The notes under the pieces are model-generated. The model was not told where the DNA came from. It ran no database searches and saw only the letters and a program-made list of their open reading frames with translations. Positions 34,625-41,715 of a DNA stretch of 64,000 bases are shown here, one piece after another. Source of the DNA: Pseudaminobacter soli (ex Li et al. 2025) (lineage in GTDB: Bacteria > Pseudomonadota > Alphaproteobacteria > Rhizobiales > Rhizobiaceae); assembly GCF_029892515.1 (NCBI RefSeq), contig NZ_JARXVF010000006.1:186001-250000 (forward strand), read 5' to 3'. The position numbers were made by a program, and so were the translations under genes. Each line of letters begins with the position of its first letter. Within the stretch, counting starts at the first letter, position 1.

Positions 34625-35356
34625 TCAGGCGAGTTTCGCCTTGATCGCCCGGACGATCCCTTCGTCGGTCCGCTTCGGGCGCGGCGAGACGAAGCCCAGC
34701 TCCAGCGCCTTTCCAGCGGTCGCATCAGCGGCGACAGAGCAGGACGAGTGGATTTCGCGGAAGGGCAATCGCGCCCAGATGGCGTCCAGCGTTTCGAGAT
34801 TAACCCCTGAGCCCGGCATGATAACGATGCGATCACCGGCGTGGGTGAAACACGCCGCAAGTGCCTCCAAACCCTTCAATGCCGTCGTCTCGCCGCCCGA
34901 GGTCAGGATGCGTTCGAATCCAAGCTCGACGGCAAGGTCGATTGCGGCTGCAAAATCAGGACCGGCAAGATCGAAGGCACGGTGCAGCGTCTTGCCAAGT
35001 CCCTTCGCATGGTCAGCCAGGCGCGCAAGCACATCGCGGTCGAGGCTGCCATCTGCGCGATTGGCGCCAAGCACGACCCCTTCCAGGCCGGCGGCGCGCA
35101 CCGCGTCGATGTCGGCAAGAAGTGCCGCCATATCCCCATTGCCATCGCCATAGACGAAGTCGCCGGGGCGCGAGCGGATCATCGCATAGACCGGGATCGG
35201 CGCCTTGGCTGCCAGCGTCATCAGGCCGGGCGACGGGGTCAGCCCGCCGGTCTCCAGCGCTGAGCAAAGCTCGATGCGGTCGGCACCACCAGAGATCGCC
35301 GCGGCAAGGCCCTCCGGGCTATCAACGCAGACTTCGAGCAGGATCTTCTCAGACAT
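34625..35356 (-). CDS. cutC: CutC-family protein
   Basis: 243 residues. TIM-barrel CutC family: LLEVCVDSPEGLAAAISGGADRIELC at the start, then GLTPSPGLM, MIRSRPGDFVY, GVVLGANRADGSLD, HRAFDL, ILTSGGETTALKG and MPGSGVN. Historically linked to copper homeostasis in E. coli, but the copper role is disputed and catabolic-cluster members probably have an enzymatic role. It overlaps the ROK kinase gene by eight bases, so it belongs to the same unit. Confidence 0.9.
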   Translation of the reverse strand: MSEKILLEVCVDSPEGLAAAISGGADRIELCSALETGGLTPSPGLMTLAAKAPIPVYAMIRSRPGDFVYGDGNGDMAALLADIDAVRAAGLEGVVLGANRADGSLDRDVLARLADHAKGLGKTLHRAFDLAGPDFAAAIDLAVELGFERILTSGGETTALKGLEALAACFTHAGDRIVIMPGSGVNLETLDAIWARLPFREIHSSCSVAADATAGKALELGFVSPRPKRTDEGIVRAIKAKLA

Positions 35357-36266
35357 TGGCGATCTCCAGGAGGCCGAGGGCGGCAGCGCCGATCAGGCCG
35401 GGTTCGGTGGTGAGTGCTGCCTTGACCACCAACGGGTTGGCAGCGCGGCGCAGCGTGCGGCCGCGCACCTCCCGGTCCAGTGCTTCGATCAGCTCGGGAA
35501 CGTTGGACAGACCGCCGCCGACCGGCACGATGGACGAGCCGATGATGTTGAGAGTGAGCGCCAGCGGCACGCTGACCAATTCGAGATAGATGTCGATGGT
35601 GCGGCTCGCACTCACCTCGCCTGCGCGCCAGCGGTCAATGACTTCGGTGCTCGACAACCCCTCGCCGCAGAGGAGCTCGTGCAGTTTCTCCATTCCGCGC
35701 GCGCCGCCGATTGTATCGACGCAGCCGGACTGGCCGCAGCCGCATGCGAAGTGCGGCACCTCCGTCGGCGGCTGGCCGACGGTCGTCTGCAGTGCTTTGC
35801 CATGACCCCATTCGCCGGCATAGCCGCCGGCGCCGGCGACGATGCGACCGTCGATGACCAGTCCGCCACCGACCCCTGTACCGAGGATGACGCCGAACAC
35901 ATTGCGATGGCCCTTGCCGGCGCCGCTGGTGGCCTCGGCCAGCGCGAAGCAGTCGGCATCATTGGCTATCCACACAGGCAGGCCGATGACGCGCTCGAGA
36001 TCGGCGGCGATGAGGCGGCCGTCGACGCAAGGGATGTTGGCGCATTTCAGGCTGCCGGAAGCGGGATCGACCACGCCAGCGATCGAAATGGATACGCCCT
36101 TGGAAGGCCGGTCCCCAGCGTTCGCCCGCGCGGCGATGGCGGCCGCGAATGCGTCGAAATCATCGAGCGGCGTCGCCACCCGGTCAATGATCTCGATTTC
36201 ACCGGCCGAGCGGGCGTGGGCGCTTTTTATCGTTGAACCGCCAATATCGAAGCAGGTAATCATCAA
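35349..36266 (-). CDS. ROK-family sugar kinase (N-acetylglucosamine/N-acetylmannosamine kinase type)
   Basis: 305 residues. ATP motif ITCFDIGGSTIKSA at the N-terminus, sugar-binding GVILGTGVGGGLVIDG and GEWGHGK, and the ROK zinc motif CGCGQSGCVDTIGG. Lack of an N-terminal helix-turn-helix makes it a kinase, not a NagC-like repressor. Divergent from the LacI regulator. With the glycosylasparaginase-like enzyme nearby, GlcNAc is the most likely substrate. Confidence 0.88.
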   Translation of the reverse strand: MMITCFDIGGSTIKSAHARSAGEIEIIDRVATPLDDFDAFAAAIAARANAGDRPSKGVSISIAGVVDPASGSLKCANIPCVDGRLIAADLERVIGLPVWIANDADCFALAEATSGAGKGHRNVFGVILGTGVGGGLVIDGRIVAGAGGYAGEWGHGKALQTTVGQPPTEVPHFACGCGQSGCVDTIGGARGMEKLHELLCGEGLSSTEVIDRWRAGEVSASRTIDIYLELVSVPLALTLNIIGSSIVPVGGGLSNVPELIEALDREVRGRTLRRAANPLVVKAALTTEPGLIGAAALGLLEIANV

Positions 36267-36348
36267 ATCAGTTCCCGAAAGAAATTCCGCGGCCGGACAT
36301 CCTGCCTAAAGCGCGGGATTTCAAGACAGATACATCGCAAAGGAAGCA

Positions 36349-37347
36349 ATGGACAGTTCGCGCAAACGACGCTCCTCGCCGACCATCGCCGATGTCGCGG
36401 AGCTTGCCGGCGTGTCGCGCGCCATCGCCTCGCGCGCGTTGTCGAGCGAAAACCGTCCGGTTTCTGCCGACAAGCGAGCTCGCGTGCTTGAAGCAGCCGA
36501 TAAGCTCGGCTTCAAGCCCAATCTCCTGGCACGCAGCCTGACCACCAAGACGGTCAACCTCATTGCGGTCATCGTCAACCACATCCACGACTTCTCCGAC
36601 CTCGACCTGTTCGACCTGCTGATCGGCGAGATTCAGTCGATCGGCAAGCAGGTCATCTTCCTGCGCGTAGGCTCTGTCGAACGCGTCGAGGAGTTCTTGC
36701 GCAACGGCGCCGCCTATCATGTCGATGCCGCACTCGTGTTCTCCGACTTTGCCGACGCCGCAAGCGTGCGCAAGATGTTCCGCAGCGACGACGTGCTGAT
36801 GCTGAACGGCATGCATGACGGCTCCTCGCCCTCGGTCGTGCCCGATGAGACCATCGGCATCGCCGAGGCTGTGGCAGATGCCGCCAGCAAAGGCATCGCA
36901 ACTGCCGCGCTGGTCACCGGCCGCGTGTCCTCGCCAGTCGAGCAGAGCCGCATCGCCGCCTACAAGGCCGAGATGCGGCGTCATGGAATCAAGCTCGTCA
37001 CTGAGCTGCGCGGCGACTATTCCTATGCCAGCGGACGGCAGGTGGCGCAGTCGGGCAATTGGCCGACCGTGGATGCAGTGTTCTGCACTTCCGATGCCAT
37101 GGCCATGGGTGTGATGGATGTTCATCGCGATGCGTTCCCGCAGAACCGGCCCGGGCGTTTCCGGCTCTACGGCTTCGACAACCTGTCGCTGACAGATTTC
37201 GAGGCCTATCCGATCTCGTCCATCGGCTACGACAAGAAAGCCTATGTCGGCGAGATCCTGCGCTTCCTCACCCGTCCCGGCGAATTCGCCGACGGCAAGG
37301 CCGACGTGACGGTGCCGACCTTTTTCGTGCCACGCGCGACCTCTTGA
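36349..37347 (+). CDS. LacI-family transcriptional regulator
   Basis: 332 residues. HTH and hinge helix at 1-65: PTIADVAELAGVSRAIASRA, VLEAADKLGFKPNLLARSL. The rest is a periplasmic-binding-protein-like sensor (NLIAVIVNHIHDFSDLDLFD, VFCTSDAMAMGVMDV, RLYGFDNLSLTDFEAYPISS). AAGGAAG site before ATG 36349. It sits between the divergent ROK/cutC pair and the convergent importer genes; the perfect palindrome at 41245-41260 is its most likely operator. Confidence 0.9.
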   Translation: MDSSRKRRSSPTIADVAELAGVSRAIASRALSSENRPVSADKRARVLEAADKLGFKPNLLARSLTTKTVNLIAVIVNHIHDFSDLDLFDLLIGEIQSIGKQVIFLRVGSVERVEEFLRNGAAYHVDAALVFSDFADAASVRKMFRSDDVLMLNGMHDGSSPSVVPDETIGIAEAVADAASKGIATAALVTGRVSSPVEQSRIAAYKAEMRRHGIKLVTELRGDYSYASGRQVAQSGNWPTVDAVFCTSDAMAMGVMDVHRDAFPQNRPGRFRLYGFDNLSLTDFEAYPISSIGYDKKAYVGEILRFLTRPGEFADGKADVTVPTFFVPRATS

Positions 37348-37355
37348 ATGCAAAA

Positions 37356-37384
37356 CGGGCAGGCCGGATTGCCCTGCCTGCCCG
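37356..37384. terminator. Hairpin between convergent lacI-type and binding-protein genes
   Basis: CGGGCAGGC / GCCTGCCCG, nine perfect pairs with an 11-base loop, placed 9 bases after the LacI gene stop and 17 bases after the binding-protein stop on the other strand. AAAA on its left gives a T-run for the leftward transcript, so it suits that direction best but may stop both. Confidence 0.65.
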
Positions 37385-37400
37385 CTGTTCGGTTGACCGC

Positions 37401-38198
37401 TTACCAGAGCGGGGTCAGTGCCGGCGGATTGGCCTTTTCGCCCCACCACTTCTTGTAGTTCGCCTCATAGGCGCCGCTCTGGATGTATTCCGACACGAAC
37501 ATGTCGATCCAGCGGACGAAGCCGTCGTCGCCCTTGGCGACTGCGATGCCGATCGGGTCGTTGGAATAGAGGCCGGGCAGCGTCACGAGGTTGTCGTTCT
37601 TGGTGGCGAGATAGTCGAGCAGCGAGGAGTCTTCGATGGCCGCGTCGACACGCTTCTGCTGGAGCAGCAGCACGCCCTCGGGCGAGAAGTTGTCGGTGTA
37701 GACCAGCTCGGCCTGGGGTGCGGCCTTCTGGATGAAGGACTCGCCAGTCGAGCCGCGACCGACGACAATCTTCTTGCCGGCGAGGTCCTCGATCTTGGAG
37801 ATGCCGGCATCCTTCTGGACGATGATGCGCAGGCCGGCGCGGTTGTAGGGGATCGAGAAATCCACCGACTTGGCGCGCTCGAGCGTCGCCGAGGTGTTTG
37901 CGACGGCGATGTCGATCTGGCCGGAGACCAGCATCGAGATGCGGGCGTCGCCCGACACGTCGACGAACTCGACCGGCACGCCGAGCTTTTCGGCGATCAT
38001 GGTCGCGACGTCGACGTCATAGCCGACTGGGTTGTTCTGAGCGTCGCGGAAGCCGATCGGCTCGCCGCCGAGCGACACGCCGATGCGGACGGTGCCGCGA
38101 TCGCGGATCTCGTCGATCTTGCCGGCCTGGGCTGCGCCCGTGGCGGCGAGGCCTATGGCAAGTGCCATGCCGGCCAGTTTCGTAATCAGGTTCTTCAT
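37401..38198 (-). CDS. Polar amino-acid ABC transporter substrate-binding protein (family 3)
   Basis: 265 residues from ATG 38198 (GGGAG site). Signal peptide MKNLITKLAGMALAIGLAAT..AQA, then IDEIRDRGTVRIGVSLGGEP. IGFRDAQNNPVGYDVDVATM, GQIDIAVANTSATLERAKSV and DAAIEDSSLLDYL are family landmarks. Family 3 proteins bind polar amino acids and derivatives, including opines. Last gene of a five-gene unit with two permeases, an ATPase and a glycosylasparaginase-like hydrolase; GlcNAc-Asn is the proposed ligand. Confidence 0.9.
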   Translation of the reverse strand: MKNLITKLAGMALAIGLAATGAAQAGKIDEIRDRGTVRIGVSLGGEPIGFRDAQNNPVGYDVDVATMIAEKLGVPVEFVDVSGDARISMLVSGQIDIAVANTSATLERAKSVDFSIPYNRAGLRIIVQKDAGISKIEDLAGKKIVVGRGSTGESFIQKAAPQAELVYTDNFSPEGVLLLQQKRVDAAIEDSSLLDYLATKNDNLVTLPGLYSNDPIGIAVAKGDDGFVRWIDMFVSEYIQSGAYEANYKKWWGEKANPPALTPLW

Positions 38199-38217
38199 GC
38201 TCCCTCTCCCTTGAGTG

Positions 38218-39141
38218 CTAGGATTTGAACGGTTCGGCGAAGCGGTGTTCCGGTTCCGGCAGGCTTTCGTCCCAATACCAGTAACGGATCTGTTCTTCGC
38301 AATTAAGGCTGACGACCTTGTGGTTGCCCTTCGCGTCGAGCGCGTGGATGACGACGCCGGCAAGGAAGCCCTGCTTCAGCTCGCACAGTTCCTCGACAGC
38401 CAAGGCGATGGCCTGTTCCAGCGAATGGCCGAGGCGCATGGCGAGCACGATGGTGCGTGCCGTGCCGCAGCGCATGGTCATCTCGCCGGTGTGGGTGCAG
38501 GCGGCGGCGCCGAAGCGGCTGTCGGCATAGAATCCGGCGCCGGGGATTGGCGAGTCGCCCAGGCGGCCGGGATATTTCCAGGCCCAGCCCGACGTCGAGG
38601 TGACGACGTTGAGGCCATCGGCACTATCCTTGGACAGGAACACGGTGGTGTCGCGCACGCGCTCGGGATCGGTGATGGTGCGGCTGAGCGGCGCCAGCGC
38701 GATGTTCGGGAACTTCGCCAGTTCCTCCGGCGTCAGTTCCTTTTCCAGCCGCTCCCACCAGACGCGCTTGCTGTCCTCGTAGAGCGTCTCGTCGACGGCG
38801 AAGCCGATCTCGGTGGCGAAACGGCGGGCGCCGTCGCCGGTCAGCATGACATGCGGCAGGCGCTTCATCACCTCATGGGCAAGCGCCGAAACCGGCAGCG
38901 TGTCTGGTACGGCTCCGACTGAACCGACCTCGCGGGTGGTGCCGTCCATGACGCCGGCGTCGAACTCCATGCGACCGAGCATGTTCGGCCAACCGCCGAA
39001 GCCGACGGAGCGCACCTTCACCTCGCGCTCGACCTCGCCGATGCCGGCAACCATGGCGTCGAGGCCGTGGCGACCCGCCTTCAGCAGGTCGATGCTTTTG
39101 GAGAAGCCGGGCCAGGCCTCGGAATTGGCAAGCAGGATCAT
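38218..39141 (-). CDS. N4-(beta-N-acetylglucosaminyl)-L-asparaginase-type Ntn hydrolase
   Basis: 307 residues. Aspartylglucosaminidase/isoaspartyl-peptidase family, which self-cleaves before a catalytic Thr. Aligning to the family, that Thr is Thr165 in ERVRDTTVFLSKDS (normally HDT), followed by NVVTSTSGWAWKYPGRLGDSP, IPGAGFYAD and CTHTGEMTMRCGTAR, all typical. The usual His before the Asp-Thr pair is Arg here, worth noting. No signal peptide, so it acts on imported substrate in the cytosol, splitting GlcNAc-Asn to aspartate and an amino sugar that yields GlcNAc. It lies inside an amino-acid importer operon. Confidence 0.87.
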   Translation of the reverse strand: MILLANSEAWPGFSKSIDLLKAGRHGLDAMVAGIGEVEREVKVRSVGFGGWPNMLGRMEFDAGVMDGTTREVGSVGAVPDTLPVSALAHEVMKRLPHVMLTGDGARRFATEIGFAVDETLYEDSKRVWWERLEKELTPEELAKFPNIALAPLSRTITDPERVRDTTVFLSKDSADGLNVVTSTSGWAWKYPGRLGDSPIPGAGFYADSRFGAAACTHTGEMTMRCGTARTIVLAMRLGHSLEQAIALAVEELCELKQGFLAGVVIHALDAKGNHKVVSLNCEEQIRYWYWDESLPEPEHRFAEPFKS

Positions 39142-39151
39142 TTCGGTCTTT

Positions 39152-39883
39152 TCAGTCTTTGCGCATCTTGGAGAGGAACTGGGCCACGCGCGGCAGCGCC
39201 ATGCCCTTTTCGGAGAAGAATTCTTCGGTCGGCAGGTCGGCGATCATCAGCCCCTTGTCGAGAAAGGCGATGCGCGTGGAGATGGAACGGGCGAACTCGA
39301 TCTCGTGGGTGACGAACACCATGGTCGTGCCGCCCTTGGCGAGATTGGCCAGGATGGACAGCACCTCGGCGGTCATCTCAGGGTCGAGCGCACTGGTGAC
39401 CTCGTCGAGCAGGAGATAGCTCGGCTTCATGGCCAGTGCCCGGCAGATGCCGACGCGCTGGCGCTGGCCACCCGAGAGTTGGGCCGGATAGGCGTCGGCG
39501 CGCTCGGACAGGCCGACCTGCTGGAGCAGGCGGCGCGCCTCGGCTTCGGCCTCCTTGCGCGGCACCTTGAGCACCTCGACCGGGGCGAGCGCGATGTTCT
39601 GGGCCGCCGTCATGTGCGGGTAGAGGTTGAAGAGCTGGAACACGGTGCCCGAGCGCTTGCGCGCCTCGGCCAGCTCGCGCGGCTTGGACACGTCGAAGTC
39701 GTCGACGGTGATCCTGCCGGCATCGACCTTTTCCAGCCCGTTGATGCAGCGGATGAGCGTCGACTTGCCCGAACCGGAAGAACCCAGCACCGAGACGACC
39801 TCGCCCTTGCGGATTTCGAGATCGATGCCGTTCAGGACGGTGGTGGCGCCGAAGGATTTGCGCAGGCCGGTAATGCTGATCAT
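39152..39883 (-). CDS. Polar amino-acid ABC transporter ATP-binding protein (GlnQ/HisP type)
   Basis: 243 residues. Walker A GSSGSGKST, signature LSGGQRQRVGICRA, Walker B YLLLDEVTSALDPE, His switch VFVTHEIEFARS. Directly follows the permease stop (no gap) and precedes the hydrolase by 10 bases. The Cys in the signature helix is unusual but not disabling. Confidence 0.92.
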   Translation of the reverse strand: MISITGLRKSFGATTVLNGIDLEIRKGEVVSVLGSSGSGKSTLIRCINGLEKVDAGRITVDDFDVSKPRELAEARKRSGTVFQLFNLYPHMTAAQNIALAPVEVLKVPRKEAEAEARRLLQQVGLSERADAYPAQLSGGQRQRVGICRALAMKPSYLLLDEVTSALDPEMTAEVLSILANLAKGGTTMVFVTHEIEFARSISTRIAFLDKGLMIADLPTEEFFSEKGMALPRVAQFLSKMRKD

Positions 39884-40555
39884 TTACAGACCCTTCCAGG
39901 CGGTATGGGCGCGAAGCCGCTTCTCGAAGCGGGCGCCGGCATGGGCGACCAGCTTGGCGGCGATGTAGTAGAGTGCGCCGACTGCAGTCCAGACGAGGAA
40001 CGGCTTGAGCGTACGCAGGTTGAGGATGTTGCCGACCTTGGTGAGGTCCATCACGCCGATAACCGAGATCAGCGAGGTGACCTGCAGCTGGTTGACCAAC
40101 AGGCCCGTCAGTGGGCCGATGGCGAAGGCTGCAGCCTGTGGCGCGATTACCCGGCGCAGGATCTGCCAACGGCTGAGGCCGAAGACGCGCGCCGCCTCGA
40201 GCTGGTCGCGGCCGACCGACTCGATCGCCGAGACGGCGATGACGTAGATGAAGGCCGCGCTGTTGCCCGATAGGGTGATGATGGCGGCTTGGGTCGGCGT
40301 GACATTGATCTTGAGGAAAGCCGGCAGGCCGAAGAAGACCAGAAACAGCTGCACCAGCACTGGCGAATTCTTGAGCAGTTCGGCGACAAAGGCGACCAGC
40401 TGAGCCAGCACCGGCACGCGGTAGAAGCGGATCACCGCCCAGAGCGTGCCGATGACCAGGCCGATCAACGTGGTCGACACGAACAGTGCCAGCGAAACGC
40501 CGAGCCCCTGGAGCAGGAGCACAAGATCGTAGGGCGTGAAATCCCCGTAGCGCAT
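39884..40555 (-). CDS. Polar amino-acid ABC transporter permease 2
   Basis: 223 residues from ATG 40555 (MRYGDFTPYDLVLLLQGLG), overlapping the preceding permease stop as ATGA. HisM/GlnP family: NSPVLVQLFLVFFGLPAFL, EAA loop EAARVFGLSRWQILRRVIAP, QLQVTSLISVIGVMDL. Confidence 0.92.
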   Translation of the reverse strand: MRYGDFTPYDLVLLLQGLGVSLALFVSTTLIGLVIGTLWAVIRFYRVPVLAQLVAFVAELLKNSPVLVQLFLVFFGLPAFLKINVTPTQAAIITLSGNSAAFIYVIAVSAIESVGRDQLEAARVFGLSRWQILRRVIAPQAAAFAIGPLTGLLVNQLQVTSLISVIGVMDLTKVGNILNLRTLKPFLVWTAVGALYYIAAKLVAHAGARFEKRLRAHTAWKGL

Positions 40556-41226
40556 CAGACCGCTCCCTCCGCCTGGTTGCGATTGAGGTGGCGATGGAGC
40601 ATGCCGATCAGGATCGAGACGAACCAGGTCAGCGCCGCATAGGCGACGAGCAGGACGAAATAGACCTCGAAGGGCCTGAAGGTCTGCGACGCCACGATCT
40701 TGGCCGAACCCGTCAGCTCGTTGAGCGTGATCGTCGACAGGATCGACGAGGTCAGGATCAGGTTGATGAACACCGAGCCCAACGGTCGAACCGAGGCGCG
40801 GAGCGCAATGGGCATGACGATCTTGCGGAAGATCGTGCTCTTCTTCAGCCCGCTGACCTGGGCTGCCTCGATGATGCCCGGGTCGATTGCCAGGATGCCC
40901 GACCGAACGACGTCGGAGGTGAAGGCGCCGCCAGCGACGGACATGGCGATGACGCCTGTCGTGAAGGCGTCGATGTAGATGCCGATTTCGGGCAGCCCGA
41001 AATAGAAGAAGAAGAGCTGCACGATGAAGGGGATGTTGCGGAAGATATCGACATAGATCGCCGATAGCCGATTGAGCAGAGGCGAGGCCGACGTACGCGC
41101 CGCCGCCACCAACAGCCCGAACACGAGACTGCCGATGATGGCAAGCAGGCAGGCCTGAAAGGTCAGCCACGCCCCTTCCAGCAGGAAGGGGATATGCTTG
41201 GCGATGATCGACAGGTCGAACTTCAA
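40555..41226 (-). CDS. Polar amino-acid ABC transporter permease 1
   Basis: 223 residues if begun at TTG 41226 (MKFDLSIIAKHIPFLLEGAW), with GGA nine bases upstream; a TTG at 41241 adds five residues. No in-frame ATG fits. HisQ/GlnP family: NIPFIVQLFFFYFGLPEIG, EAA loop EAAQVSGLKKSTIFRKIVMP. First gene of the importer operon; the LacI-type palindrome lies 19 bases upstream of this start. Confidence 0.88.
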   Translation of the reverse strand: MKFDLSIIAKHIPFLLEGAWLTFQACLLAIIGSLVFGLLVAAARTSASPLLNRLSAIYVDIFRNIPFIVQLFFFYFGLPEIGIYIDAFTTGVIAMSVAGGAFTSDVVRSGILAIDPGIIEAAQVSGLKKSTIFRKIVMPIALRASVRPLGSVFINLILTSSILSTITLNELTGSAKIVASQTFRPFEVYFVLLVAYAALTWFVSILIGMLHRHLNRNQAEGAV

Positions 41227-41244
41227 ACAGCACGCATCCAAAAA

Positions 41245-41260
41245 GTGAAACCGGTTTCAC
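41245..41260. promoter_or_regulatory. Perfect 16-base palindrome, LacI-family operator
   Basis: GTGAAACCGGTTTCAC. The even palindrome with central CG and AAAC/GTTT arms is the classic LacI/GalR operator form. It is immediately upstream of the five-gene importer/hydrolase operon, and the only LacI gene in the window is in the same locus. I saw no second copy before the ROK/cutC pair. Confidence 0.75.
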
Positions 41261-41715
41261 CCTGCAGAAGGACCATCATGATGTCAACCGCCGCGAGCCA
41301 CGCTTGAGCAGTTTTTCAGTGATGTCGCGACCTTGCGCGGTTCGCAAAAGATCGCCCAACCTCCGCCGCAGGCTTGCACACGACCGAGATACCGACCCCG
41401 AAACTGGTGCCGTTCCGCAGGGCGTGCAGCTGCGAAAATGAGCACGGGCGAGGCAGGGATTTCGGTCTGCGGGTGGGCCTCTTCACTGGCAATGAATGCG
41501 AGGTGTTGGCGCCGTTCCACGGGAAAGCTGGCGGACGCCTTTGCAGACGAAGGCGTCTCGGGCACAACAATCCAACGCTCGTGCCCGTTTCACAGAGACA
41601 AGGTCGGCATCTCAGTTTATTCGCCCCACTTCCCTTGCACGGCCAATCCCAAGCCCCCAATAGTAGGGGACGGCAACACCGCGCGAATTTGGATTCGAAG
41701 CTACCTAGGGGGCAG
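41261..41715. other. Intergenic region between the importer operon and pha antiporter operon
   Basis: 455 bases. It should contain both divergent promoters. A hairpin GACGCCTT / AAGGCGTC is visible at about 41530-41553. No recognisable gene: open frames upstream of the phaA ATG are not family-like. Confidence 0.4.

Noticed and set aside
39884-41260. Apparent 458-codon fusion frame over both importer permeases
   Set aside because: Its N-terminal half is permease 1 read in the wrong frame. The two permeases are separate genes overlapping as ATGA at 40555.
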